A DNA stretch of 25,631 nucleotides, from positions 1 to 25,631 of the forward strand of contig DKGG01000038.1 of assembly GCA_002453155.1 (NCBI GenBank), written 5' to 3'. The notes beneath the pieces were generated by a model. The model saw only the letters and a list, made by a program, of their open reading frames with translations. It was not told the DNA's origin and did not search any database. The stretch comes from Bdellovibrionaceae bacterium UBA6776. GTDB taxonomy: Bacteria > Bdellovibrionota > Bdellovibrionia > Bdellovibrionales > UBA1609. The translations under genes and the position numbers were made by a program. Below are positions 7,320-14,245 of the stretch, in pieces (within the stretch, counting starts at the first letter, position 1; each line of letters starts with the position of its first letter).

Positions 7320-7955
7320 TTAAAATGTTGTTAGTAGTGGGTAAACAGCTTTGAGCTTTTCTTCTGAAAGCCCTCTGATAATTTCCATACATTCATCTTG
7401 AATATCTGTGACAAATCGCTCGGACTTCATGTGATATTCAAAGTCTTTCATTGTGAAGCCATAGGACTTCACAATGTGCTGGATTCTTGAGCTTGGGATT
7501 TCAACTCGTCCATTCTCAATGTGTCCAATTGCAGTCTTATGGTATTTACAAAGGAAGCTCGCTTGATACTGAGTTACGCCTTTTAGTTTACGCAAAACCT
7601 GAAGAGTCCTTACTTCTTTGGTAATATTTTTCTTGTAACTTCTCCTAAGCTTATTGTTCTCAATTACTTTTTTCGCTTTGGGACTAAGGTTTCTTTTTAC
7701 TTGCTCAACTCTTCCTTCAACAAGTAACTCAAAGTTAGCAATAGAGAATCCATAGTTTTTGATAAATTGACTAACAAGTGCAGGGGTTAGTTCAACAAAA
7801 CCGTTTTCTATTTTTTCTAATTGCTTGGCATTTTTTTCGACAAGGATAGCTGCTTGTTTGCGATCTAAGTTTAAAATTTCGCGCATTTTCCTTAGTGCCA
7901 ATGTTTCAGGCAGCATAATTTTCTGTCTACTTCTTGGTGTTTTAGTTTGTTCCAT
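7320..7955 (-). CDS. Double-HTH XRE-family transcriptional regulator
   Basis: A 211-residue protein with two Cro/CI-type helix-turn-helix domains, at about residues 18-75 (LRKMREILNLDRKQAAILVEKN..LEKIENG) and 118-175 (LRKLKGVTQYQASFLCKYHKT..GHIENG). Each is followed by a similar Y-G-F-x4-F-E segment, so the protein is an internal duplication. The ATG at 7955 has an AAAGGAG ribosome binding site. The frame runs on to 8198, but that extension is unlike protein sequence and covers the repeat region, so I excluded it. It is probably the master regulator of the accessory segment. The repeats at 8141-8204 are candidate binding sites. Confidence 0.75.
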   Translation of the reverse strand: MEQTKTPRSRQKIMLPETLALRKMREILNLDRKQAAILVEKNAKQLEKIENGFVELTPALVSQFIKNYGFSIANFELLVEGRVEQVKRNLSPKAKKVIENNKLRRSYKKNITKEVRTLQVLRKLKGVTQYQASFLCKYHKTAIGHIENGRVEIPSSRIQHIVKSYGFTMKDFEYHMKSERFVTDIQDECMEIIRGLSEEKLKAVYPLLTTF

Positions 7956-8020
7956 TCTTTCTCCTTTTTTTGTTAAAAGCTTTTGCTTTTTGAGATTTAG
8001 AATGGCCCCCTGCCAGCAGT

Positions 8021-8055
8021 TCACTGGTTTAGAAAAGCGACGCTTCTGCCAGTGA
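8021..8055. repeat. Imperfect 35-bp hairpin
   Basis: TCACTGG (8021-8027) pairs with CCAGTGA (8049-8055). Inside, AGAA pairs with TTCT and AGCG with CGCT around a one-base centre, with small bulges. There is no T-run on either side to make it a terminator. CTGCCAG occurs just before it (8010-8016) and again in its right arm (8046-8052). Confidence 0.5.
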
Positions 8056-8140
8056 TATGCGACAAAGTAAACTCTCGAAAACAAACGCATTTGAAACTCA
8101 AATTGCGAATTTGAAATTTCCGAAAATCGCTTGCGAATTG

Positions 8141-8204
8141 CTCTAGGCACTACTCTAGGCAACTCTAGGCGAAATCGAGTAATTTCGTGTAATCTCAAGT
8201 AACA
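8141..8204. repeat. Two sets of short direct repeats (iteron-like)
   Basis: CTCTAGGC occurs three times, starting at 8141, 8153 and 8163. Directly after come three contiguous 10-bp units starting at 8175, 8185 and 8195 (TCGAGTAATT, TCGTGTAATC, TCAAGTAACA), so GTAA recurs at exactly one helical turn. A CGAAAT/ATTTCG inverted pair bridges the two sets (8170-8187). Candidate cooperative protein-binding array. Confidence 0.6.
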
Positions 8205-8307
8205 TCAAAAGAAGCAGATAAACGTAACCATTGGAAACCATTGTGGTTTTAATTCAATTAGTTACGCCAAAATCTGATTACCTCAGAAAAAACGAGGTGG
8301 GAAAAAT

Positions 8308-8383
8308 TGGTGGAGCCTAGCGGGATCGAACCGCTGACCTCAACGCTGCCAGCGTTGCGCTCTCCCAGCTGAGCTAAGGCCCC
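8308..8383 (-). tRNA. tRNA-Ala(GGC)
   Basis: A complete 76-nt tRNA cloverleaf including encoded CCA. Acceptor GGGGCCT pairs with AGGCTCC (one G-U), the D-arm is AGCTCAGCTGGGAGAGC, and the anticodon arm CAACG-CTGGCAG-CGTTG gives anticodon GGC. The T-arm contains GGTTCGATCC. Its 3' end faces the AT-rich accessory segment, making it a plausible integration site. Confidence 0.97.
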
Positions 8384-8409
8384 TGATCAAATAAGATCGA
8401 AACCTTTTG

Positions 8410-8439
8410 GTATAAAATTCTTTAGACATTGTCCATCAA
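8410..8439 (-). promoter_or_regulatory. Probable tRNA-Ala promoter
   Basis: On the minus strand TTGATG (8434-8439) and TTTATA (8411-8416) stand 17 bases apart, placing transcription start about 20 bases before the mature tRNA 5' end. Confidence 0.45.
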
Positions 8440-8504
8440 AAAAACAAATTTTTCTTGAAATTCAAAGGGGTTAGGGGATGTACTAGGGACTTGAGGGGGA
8501 ATTT

Positions 8505-8999
8505 ATGATCCGTATTCAGAGCCTGGCGCTCATCTGCATGCTCTTTTTCTCATCCGTGACTTTTGCCAAAGACCTCACCTCCCGGCTAGGAGTGGGATAC
8601 GCCAACAACTTCGGTGTGGTGAACGACATGCCCAGTCTGGCAGCGCGATACTTTCCCAATGACCTTTATGGAATTTCGGGCTCTTTGGGCGTCGACACCG
8701 AGGACAACGCCTCTCGCTTTGGAATTTTAGCAAAACTGATGCGCATCGTTTTTCGGGAACAAAATATGAACTTCTTTGTGGCAGCAGGCGGGGGCATTGT
8801 CAGTCGAGAACTCAATGGCTCAACAGACTCTGGATTTGAAGGCCAAGCCACCTTTGGCGGAGAATTTTTCTTTGCTGGTCTAGACAGTTTGTCCTTCACA
8901 TTTGAAGCGGGTTTGGGAGTGACCTCCATCTCCAGCGAAGTTCGTTTTCGAACCATCGGAGATCACCCGTTGCGCGCCGGAATTCTATTTTACTTCTAA
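8505..8999 (+). CDS. Outer-membrane beta-barrel protein (hypothetical)
   Basis: A 164-residue protein with a signal peptide (cleavage after residue 21, VTFA-KD) and a GAGGGGG ribosome binding site. The mature part alternates hydrophobic and polar residues in short glycine-rich strands (RLGVGYANNF, GISGSLGV, NFFVAAGGGI, FTFEAGLGV) and ends LRAGILFYF, with the terminal aromatic Phe typical of barrels inserted by the BAM machinery. An eight-stranded small barrel fits the length. The family and function are unknown. Nine bases separate it from ridA, so it may be the first gene of that operon. Confidence 0.7.
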   Translation: MIRIQSLALICMLFFSSVTFAKDLTSRLGVGYANNFGVVNDMPSLAARYFPNDLYGISGSLGVDTEDNASRFGILAKLMRIVFREQNMNFFVAAGGGIVSRELNGSTDSGFEGQATFGGEFFFAGLDSLSFTFEAGLGVTSISSEVRFRTIGDHPLRAGILFYF

Positions 9000-9008
9000 G
9001 GAGGAGTG

Positions 9009-9389
9009 ATGAAAAAAGCATTCAATTCAGACCATGCCCCAAAACCTGTTGGCCCTTATTCCCATGCGGTTGAAGTGGACGGGTTGGTTTATCTTTCAGG
9101 CCAAGTTCCCATTGATCCCAAAACCAACGAAGTCTTTACGGGCGACATTCAAAAACAAACCGAAATGGTCATGAGCAACATCGAAGCGGTGCTTAAGGAA
9201 GCCGATTTGAACTTTTCACATGTGATCAAGTCCTCAATTTTTCTGACCGACATGAAGGACTTTGCTCAAGTGAACGAGATTTATGCAAAAGCCTTCCAGG
9301 CGCCTTTTCCAGCGCGCTCCTGCGTTCAAGTGGCCGCACTTCCAAAAGCGGTGAATGTTGAAATTGAGGTCATTGCTCGCCGCTCATGA
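9009..9389 (+). CDS. ridA: RidA family enamine/imine deaminase
   Basis: A 126-residue protein of the YjgF/YER057c/UK114 family, which hydrolyses reactive 2-aminoacrylate and other enamines released by PLP enzymes such as threonine dehydratase. Length and motifs match throughout: GPYSHAVEVDGLVYLSGQVP, the oligomer contact LTDMKDFAQVNEIY, and FPARSCVQVAALP with the carboxylate-binding Arg103. The C-terminal VEIEVIA contains the conserved Glu. A GGAGG ribosome binding site stands before ATG 9009. The GTG at 9006, just in front and in frame, is not needed. The stop overlaps the next gene by four bases (ATGA). It is trimeric and cytosolic. Confidence 0.95.
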   Translation: MKKAFNSDHAPKPVGPYSHAVEVDGLVYLSGQVPIDPKTNEVFTGDIQKQTEMVMSNIEAVLKEADLNFSHVIKSSIFLTDMKDFAQVNEIYAKAFQAPFPARSCVQVAALPKAVNVEIEVIARRS

Positions 9390-9943
9390 AGAAAGGCATT
9401 GGATATTTTCTTCTCGCTCTTCTTGCCATTGGCTTTTTCAGCCTCCTGATTCGCGAAAGAAAGGCTGTCAATGCCAGCACTCCCACTTCATGGACCGAAA
9501 ACCACGGCGCAGACTGTGCTGTGGTTTTAACGGGTGGCCCCGGTCGCATTTCGGAAGGTTTTAATCTTCTGGAGCAGGGAAGAGTGAAAAAACTCATTAT
9601 TTCTGGAGTGAATCCTTCCTCCACCCTTTACCAAATTTTTCCGCAACTTCCGGCGTTCTTTCGAATTTCAGAAGAGGATGTGGTTTTGGAAAAACGCTCG
9701 GGCACCACTTACGGGAATGCGGTTCAAAGCGAGGCTTTGGTCGGTGCCTTGAAATGTCGTTCTGTCCTTTTGGTCACCTCGACCTTGCATATGCATCGGG
9801 CAATCAAAACCTTTCGTGCGCGTTTTCCTTTGGATGTCCAAATTAAAACCCACGGAATTGTGAGTGGCAGTTTAAAGCCAGGATTTTTCGAGCTGAACGT
9901 CGAGGTCCTGAAGTCTATGTTTTACGCCCTCTGGGCCTATTGA
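9386..9943 (+). CDS. DUF218 (SanA/YdcF-like) membrane-anchored protein
   Basis: A 185-residue protein with one N-terminal membrane helix (residues 5-22) and a DUF218 domain behind it. Visible family elements are the opening strand and loop (DCAVVLTGGPGRISEGFNLLEQGRVKKLIISG), the T-x-GNA element (GTTYGNAVQSEAL) and VLLVTSTLHMHRAIKTF. E. coli relatives are SanA, linked to envelope permeability, and YdcF, which binds S-adenosylmethionine. The biochemical function is not settled. Its start overlaps the ridA stop (ATGA), so the two are coupled. It lies 30 bases before the mla genes, which fits an envelope role by context only. Confidence 0.8.
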   Translation: MKKGIGYFLLALLAIGFFSLLIRERKAVNASTPTSWTENHGADCAVVLTGGPGRISEGFNLLEQGRVKKLIISGVNPSSTLYQIFPQLPAFFRISEEDVVLEKRSGTTYGNAVQSEALVGALKCRSVLLVTSTLHMHRAIKTFRARFPLDVQIKTHGIVSGSLKPGFFELNVEVLKSMFYALWAY

Positions 9944-9973
9944 TAACGCTTTAAAATTCCGAATAGAATTCCA

Positions 9974-10795
9974 ATGGTTATCAATAAAATCGTAGGTCCA
10001 TTGGGACGAAAAACTTTGCAACCGATTCAGGTGGTTTTAAACGCTTGGTTTTTGGCGTACACATCTATTCGCGCCTTCTTTGTCAACGAAGCTCAAGGTT
10101 ATCGATCGGTCATTCAAGTGATCGCCGCACAAATTTATTTTACAGGTTTTCAAGCATTGCCTTTGATTTCTGTGTTGGCTCTGGCCACGGGAAGTTTAGT
10201 GCTGCTTCAATCCTCTTCGCAGTTGTCCCTTCTTGGTGGCGGGGGAATGGTGGGAAGCCTTCTGGTATCGGTGGTGTTTCGCGAACTTGCACCTTTGCTG
10301 ACGGCACTTGTGGTTGTGGCCAGATCGGGAACTGCCGTTGCTTCTGAACTTGGAAACATGAAAGTGCATCGCGAGATCGAAGCTCTAGAGATGATGGGCA
10401 TTCACCCATTGAGTTATGTGGTCTTTCCCCGGTTGATTGGTGGAATCATCAGCCTGATGTGCTTAGGGATTTACTTCGCCGTCATCGCTTTTGCCGGCGG
10501 ATTTCTTTTGACTCAAATTGCTGGAGAGATGAGTTTGGAGTCCTTCTTGAATCTGATTTCCAACGCCATTTCCATGCGTGACCTTTACTTCTTCTCTTTG
10601 AAGATTTTTATGGCGGGCCTGATGGTTTTCTCGGTGTGTTGTTATTATGGGCTGTCTGTGCAAGGGGGATCTTTTGAGGTTCCTCAAGTAACCACCAAAG
10701 CGGTGGTGCACAGTCTTTTGACGGTCACTGGATTTCAAGTGATTCTTTCTGCAACCTTTTACATTGGCAAACTGATGGAAGCGGGGATCTTATGA
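9974..10795 (+). CDS. mlaE: MlaE-family ABC transporter permease
   Basis: A 273-residue inner-membrane permease of the phospholipid-trafficking Mla/Ttg2/TGD1 family. After a cytoplasmic N-terminal helix it has about five hydrophobic segments. The family-defining cytoplasmic block is intact: VFRELAPLLTALVVVARSGTAVASELGNMKVHREIEALEMMGIHPLSYVVFPR is recognisable between roughly residues 98 and 150, including the E-I-x-A-L coupling helix. The C-terminal GGSFEVPQVTTKAVVHSLLTV segment is also typical. The ribosome binding site is weak. Its stop overlaps the ATPase gene start (ATGA). With MlaF and MlaD it should move glycerophospholipids between the inner membrane and the periplasm/outer membrane. 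Confidence 0.92.
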   Translation: MVINKIVGPLGRKTLQPIQVVLNAWFLAYTSIRAFFVNEAQGYRSVIQVIAAQIYFTGFQALPLISVLALATGSLVLLQSSSQLSLLGGGGMVGSLLVSVVFRELAPLLTALVVVARSGTAVASELGNMKVHREIEALEMMGIHPLSYVVFPRLIGGIISLMCLGIYFAVIAFAGGFLLTQIAGEMSLESFLNLISNAISMRDLYFFSLKIFMAGLMVFSVCCYYGLSVQGGSFEVPQVTTKAVVHSLLTVTGFQVILSATFYIGKLMEAGIL

Positions 10796-11469
10796 TCGAA
10801 TCCATTGTTGCAAAAAATCTGACGGTTCAATTTGGAGATTTGAAAGTTTTTGAAAATCTGAATTTTGAAATTCAGCCAGGATTCAATCGTATCTTCACTT
10901 CTGTGGGACGAGGAAAATCTGTTACCTTAAAACTTCTTGCTGGGTCCTTGATGCCAAACTCCGGTGAAATTTTTTATAATGGCAAAGATGTGACAAAATT
11001 TTCTTTTGAGGAGTGGTCGGACATCCGATTGAGGCTGGGGTACGCCTTTGATTTTGGGGGTCTCTTAAACAACCGTACTCTTCTTGAGAACTTGATCCTT
11101 CCTATTCACTACCACAATTTTTTAGACGCGGAAGAAGCAATCTTGAAAATGAATGAACTGCTGGATTGTTTTGGAATTGTTGAAGATCGCAACCGGAGAC
11201 CGTCAGATGTAACAGGAAGCCAACGAAAAGCCACGTGCGTGGCAAGAGCCATGGTTCTTGATCCAGAGGTTTTGCTTTTGGATGATCCCACGACTGGCCT
11301 CAGTGATCGGGCAAAGGAGGGATTCTTCCATCAAGTGGATGAAATGTTTGAAAAAGGATCTTTGAAATACGTCATTTATTCGTCTGAAGACAAGTCTCTC
11401 ATTTCGAAGTTTCAGGGGCAATCCATTGATTGCAACACAACTTCAGCGTCAGAAAGGAAGAGCGCATGA
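10792..11469 (+). CDS. mlaF: MlaF-like ABC ATPase with altered catalytic motifs
   Basis: A 225-residue ABC ATPase between mlaE and mlaD, coupled to both by ATGA overlaps. The fold is clear but nearly every nucleotide-handling motif departs from consensus. Walker A is T36-SVGRGK-S43 (first Gly replaced by Thr, V after KS). The Q-loop position is Asp87 (YAFDFGGLL). The signature LSGGQ/M is V140-TGSQ. Walker B ends LLLDD, with Asp165 in place of the catalytic Glu. The D-loop reads GLSD and the switch His is Ser198 (VIYSSED). The frame, length (E. coli MlaF 269) and coupling are otherwise normal, so it is not decayed in reading frame. Lysine 42 and Ser43 are kept, so ATP binding is plausible. Hydrolysis may be slow or absent. 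Confidence 0.85.
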   Translation: MIESIVAKNLTVQFGDLKVFENLNFEIQPGFNRIFTSVGRGKSVTLKLLAGSLMPNSGEIFYNGKDVTKFSFEEWSDIRLRLGYAFDFGGLLNNRTLLENLILPIHYHNFLDAEEAILKMNELLDCFGIVEDRNRRPSDVTGSQRKATCVARAMVLDPEVLLLDDPTTGLSDRAKEGFFHQVDEMFEKGSLKYVIYSSEDKSLISKFQGQSIDCNTTSASERKSA

Positions 11470-12440
11470 TCGTGAAATTTACCAAATTTGAAAAGGTGGC
11501 CGGAGTTTTTGTCAGCGCAGCCATCGTTCTGAGCTTGGCATCCTTTGTGGCCGTCGCCGTAAAAAAAGGTTGGTTTTCACCCAGAACTCACTTTCACACC
11601 TTCTTGCCCTCGGCAGAAGGAGTTTCTCCGGGAACAGTGGTTCAGATGTCTGGATATAAGGTCGGCCATGTGACCTCCACCCATTTGATTTCTCAAAATA
11701 AAATTCGCGTGGAATTTGATGTGTTGTCTGACTACGCAGCCGAAATCAGTGAGGGCAGTCGCATTATGGTTCTTCGACCCTTTGTCATTGGAGACAAGGT
11801 TTTTGACATTCAGCACTCGGAAAATGGCGGAAAGAATATTTTAGCAGCGGGTGCGGAAATTCCCGCGGTGGAATCTGCAGACCTTATGGAGATTTTAAGT
11901 GGAAAAAGAATGGGTGCCTTTTTGGCTTCGTTCGAAAGCTTAGCTCAAAGTGCAAAGGTGGTGGGTGAGGCCTTTGCGGACGGCGAGCGCGCCAAAGATC
12001 TTGTAAAAGCTTTGGATCAAATCATGCCCTTGCTTGTAAACCTGAATCGCATGTCCATTGAAGTCACCAAGGTGACGGATGTGGCCCTTAAGAAAAAGCG
12101 GTTGGAACAGGTGATGTCGAATCTTTCGTTGGTCAGTAAAGAGATGGGCGAAATGATTCCGGTCTTCAAACAGGAGGCACCTGACTTTGCGATGAGCATG
12201 GCTCACATTGTGGAAAACCTGAACGTTCTCACTCGAGAGTTTAAGAAAATCACTCCGGCCATTGCAACCGTGGCTCCAGATCTTCCAAAGACAAGCCTTC
12301 GTGCGGTGGAAGCTTTGGATGAAGCCGTGGTGCTTTTAAAAGCCATGCAGCGTTCTTTCTTTATTCGTGGAAGCGTCAGAGAAGTTCGTGAAGAAGAAAG
12401 AAAAAGGAGCAAAAAGAAGCGCATGCCGGCTTCCAAATAA
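11466..12440 (+). CDS. mlaD: MlaD-family MCE-domain lipid-binding protein
   Basis: A 324-residue protein with one N-terminal membrane helix (residues 12-32) and a periplasmic MCE domain at about 36-118 (FHTFLPSAEGVSPGTVVQMSGYKVGHV, IRVEFDVLSDYAAEISEGSRIMV), the hexamer-forming lipid channel unit of Mla systems. The remaining 200 residues are helical and include a long coiled-coil-prone part (about 170-310) and a very basic tail (EERKRSKKKR). E. coli MlaD (183 residues) lacks such a tail, so this resembles the longer MCE proteins. ATG 11466 has an AAAGGAAG ribosome binding site. The ATG overlaps the mlaF stop. Confidence 0.9.
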   Translation: MIVKFTKFEKVAGVFVSAAIVLSLASFVAVAVKKGWFSPRTHFHTFLPSAEGVSPGTVVQMSGYKVGHVTSTHLISQNKIRVEFDVLSDYAAEISEGSRIMVLRPFVIGDKVFDIQHSENGGKNILAAGAEIPAVESADLMEILSGKRMGAFLASFESLAQSAKVVGEAFADGERAKDLVKALDQIMPLLVNLNRMSIEVTKVTDVALKKKRLEQVMSNLSLVSKEMGEMIPVFKQEAPDFAMSMAHIVENLNVLTREFKKITPAIATVAPDLPKTSLRAVEALDEAVVLLKAMQRSFFIRGSVREVREEERKRSKKKRMPASK

Positions 12441-12443
12441 TTT

Positions 12444-12920
12444 ATGTTAAATTGGATCTCTCCAAAAATTTTAGCCAAGTCCACGCGAAAGATTTCGACA
12501 GATTTCTTGAAGCAAAATGGTTTGGAGATTGTCAGCGAGTGGTACCACTCTCCCTATGGCGTGGATTTTTTCATGTGGAAAAATGGCAATGGAGAAGTGA
12601 TTAAATTTCAATTGAGTGTGATGGGGCAGGTGACCGAGTGGAGTTTAAATGCTCCTCTTCAAACCGGGATGATTTTGGAAGAAGAGGCCATGGCGGGTGG
12701 TCCTTTGGCCTATGAGGCCAGCGAAAAGATTCAATATGACCTGGAACCTCAATCCTCCACTTTAATTTATGCTCATCAAATTCTTTTAGGCATGTCCGAT
12801 TTAAACGCTACGCTTCAAAAGACCTTAACCGAAGGGCTTGAAAGTGGGGGAGTTTCTCTCTCACGTCGCCCTCAAAAAGGCTTTTTGAGCTATTTAAAAT
12901 CCCTCTTCCTGAGGAAATAG
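12444..12920 (+). CDS. Hypothetical protein of the mla operon
   Basis: A 158-residue soluble protein without signal peptide or membrane segment, starting three bases after the mlaD stop and so almost certainly cotranscribed and coupled. I see no known motif. The middle (WYHSPYGVDFFMWKNGNGEVIKFQLSVMGQVTEWS) looks like a small beta-rich domain. The C-terminal 40 residues are basic and end in a short amphipathic segment (LSYLKSLFLRK) that could touch the membrane. Its fixed place after mlaEFD suggests a cytosolic partner of the transporter, in the way MlaB (a STAS protein) is in E. coli, though it is not visibly a STAS domain. Confidence 0.7.
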   Translation: MLNWISPKILAKSTRKISTDFLKQNGLEIVSEWYHSPYGVDFFMWKNGNGEVIKFQLSVMGQVTEWSLNAPLQTGMILEEEAMAGGPLAYEASEKIQYDLEPQSSTLIYAHQILLGMSDLNATLQKTLTEGLESGGVSLSRRPQKGFLSYLKSLFLRK

Positions 12921-12945
12921 TTCCAATCCGGCTCTGGGCTGGCTT

Positions 12946-12973
12946 TTGGCCCGCAAAGTCGCTAGTCTATGCT
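12946..12973 (+). promoter_or_regulatory. Possible lolC/E promoter (leaderless)
   Basis: TTGGCC (12946-12951) and TATGCT (12968-12973) stand 16 bases apart, placing the start site at about 12979-12981, on the gene's ATG. This would explain the lack of a Shine-Dalgarno. The evidence is weak because neither box is consensus. Confidence 0.3.
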
Positions 12974-12978
12974 CATCT

Positions 12979-14199
12979 ATGAAGTTTTCATTCCTCCTTT
13001 TTTGGCGCTATCTGCTTTCGAAAAGATCTGGATCTTTGGTCAAAGTGATTGCCTGGATCAATTTGGTGGGAGTGTCCTTGTCGGTTGCGGCCTTGGTTTT
13101 GGTTTCCAGTGTGATGAATGGTTTCAATGAGACCATCGAAAAAAATCTTCTCTCAGTTCAACCTCACATTCTGATTCACGCCCCCGCAGATCAGGTGGAA
13201 ATCAAATCTTTATTAAGTGAAGTCAAAGTTCACACCGACGGAGTGAAGAGAGTTTCGCCCTTTGAAACTCAAGATCTGGTTTTAAGAACCATCGACGGAA
13301 ATTTTGGTGGAGTGGTGGCAAAAGGAGTGGATGCGGAGTCCGTCAAAGGATTTTTGTCCAAGGTGTGGCGTCCTCTTGAAGACGTAGAAAGTCCTTCCAT
13401 GGGATTGGGTCCTGGGGAAGTGATCCTTGGTGTGGATTTGGCAAGAAGTCTTGGGATTTTTGAAGGGGACCGTGTTTCCGTGATTGCCCCAGACACCTTG
13501 CTTTTGCCAAAAGGCGAAGGGCCTCCCATATTGCAAGTGACCGTCAAAGCGTTGGTGTCTCTTCAAAACGCCGAGATCGACGGCAATTTGATGATCTATG
13601 ATTTTGAAAAGACCTTTCCTCCAAGATTTCGGTCTTCCAGTCTGTGGCGAGGGGTGGAGATCTTTCTCAACAACCCCTACAAATTCAGCTCTCTTGAAGG
13701 TCAGCTCAAAGAACAGTTTCCAAAATTTAAAGTGCAAAGTTGGAGAGAGCTTAACGGCGCTTTGTTTTTTGCTCTGCGCTTGGAGCGAACTTTAACCACT
13801 TCTTTTTTAGCGCTTGCGGTTTCGATCATTAGTTTTTCTTTGGTGACGGTCCTTGCCCTTTTGATTGCGCAAAAGAAGCAAGACATCGGAATGATGATGG
13901 CCATGGGCCTTTCGAAAAATCGCACCCGTCATGTGTTTACCGGAATTGGTTTGTGGTTGTCTTTAGGAGGAACTCTGATTGGAATTTTTGTGGGTTCACT
14001 GATTTCTTTTTTGATGGAGTTGTATCCGATCAATGTTCTGCCGGACATTTATTATGATTCGCGCATTCCTGCGAGCTGGAGTTTGATGCAAACTTTGATC
14101 ATCTTTGGATTCAGTCTGTGCTTGGCTTTTTTAGGCGCGTATTTTCCTCTAAGAACCTTAGTGAAATGGACGCCAACTCAAGCCCTTCGTAAAGCTTAG
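12979..14199 (+). CDS. LolC/LolE-type lipoprotein-releasing ABC permease
   Basis: A 406-residue inner-membrane protein with the family's architecture: TM1 at about 24-48, a MacB-like periplasmic domain at about 50-260, then three TMs of an FtsX-type domain to the end. The first 45 residues (FLLFWRYLLSKRSGSLVKVIAWINLVGVSLSVAALVLVSSVMNGF) match LolC/E closely, and FFALRLERT and KKQDIGMMMAMGLSKN are also family signatures. It should extract mature lipoproteins from the inner membrane for transfer to LolA. No LolD ATPase gene lies in the window. I chose ATG 12979. There is no ribosome binding site, and a possible promoter (12946-12973) puts the transcript start on the ATG. Confidence 0.88.
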   Translation: MKFSFLLFWRYLLSKRSGSLVKVIAWINLVGVSLSVAALVLVSSVMNGFNETIEKNLLSVQPHILIHAPADQVEIKSLLSEVKVHTDGVKRVSPFETQDLVLRTIDGNFGGVVAKGVDAESVKGFLSKVWRPLEDVESPSMGLGPGEVILGVDLARSLGIFEGDRVSVIAPDTLLLPKGEGPPILQVTVKALVSLQNAEIDGNLMIYDFEKTFPPRFRSSSLWRGVEIFLNNPYKFSSLEGQLKEQFPKFKVQSWRELNGALFFALRLERTLTTSFLALAVSIISFSLVTVLALLIAQKKQDIGMMMAMGLSKNRTRHVFTGIGLWLSLGGTLIGIFVGSLISFLMELYPINVLPDIYYDSRIPASWSLMQTLIIFGFSLCLAFLGAYFPLRTLVKWTPTQALRKA

Positions 14200-14245
14200 A
14201 GTTGCGTCCTCAAAATTCGACTCCAGGTATCCCGTTGGTTTAACC

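Larger units (their letters stand above)
7956..8307. other. Gene-free region with phased repeats and hairpin
   Basis: I see no convincing gene in these 352 bases. The stretch holds an imperfect hairpin (8021-8055), three 8-bp direct repeats CTCTAGGC (8141-8148, 8153-8160, 8163-8170), three tandem 10-bp units TC(G/A)NGTAA (8175-8204), a double AACCATTG (8226-8243) and a CGTAAC/GTTACG inverted pair (8223-8266). It separates the regulator gene from the 3' end of tRNA-Ala. It could be a control region, a replication or excision site, or a leader for the regulator. Confidence 0.6.

Noticed and set aside
7956..8198. 81-codon extension of the double-HTH regulator
   Set aside because: A good ribosome binding site stands at the internal ATG 7955, and the extension covers direct repeats and a hairpin, giving low-complexity Arg/Phe-rich sequence.
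8141..8204. CRISPR array
   Set aside because: Repeat units are only 8-10 bases with spacers of 2-4 or none, and no cas genes are present.
8280..8307. Terminator directly after tRNA-Ala
   Set aside because: The only hairpin (ACCTC with GAGGT) has a 5-bp stem with the T-run inside the loop, not after the stem, so I do not call it.
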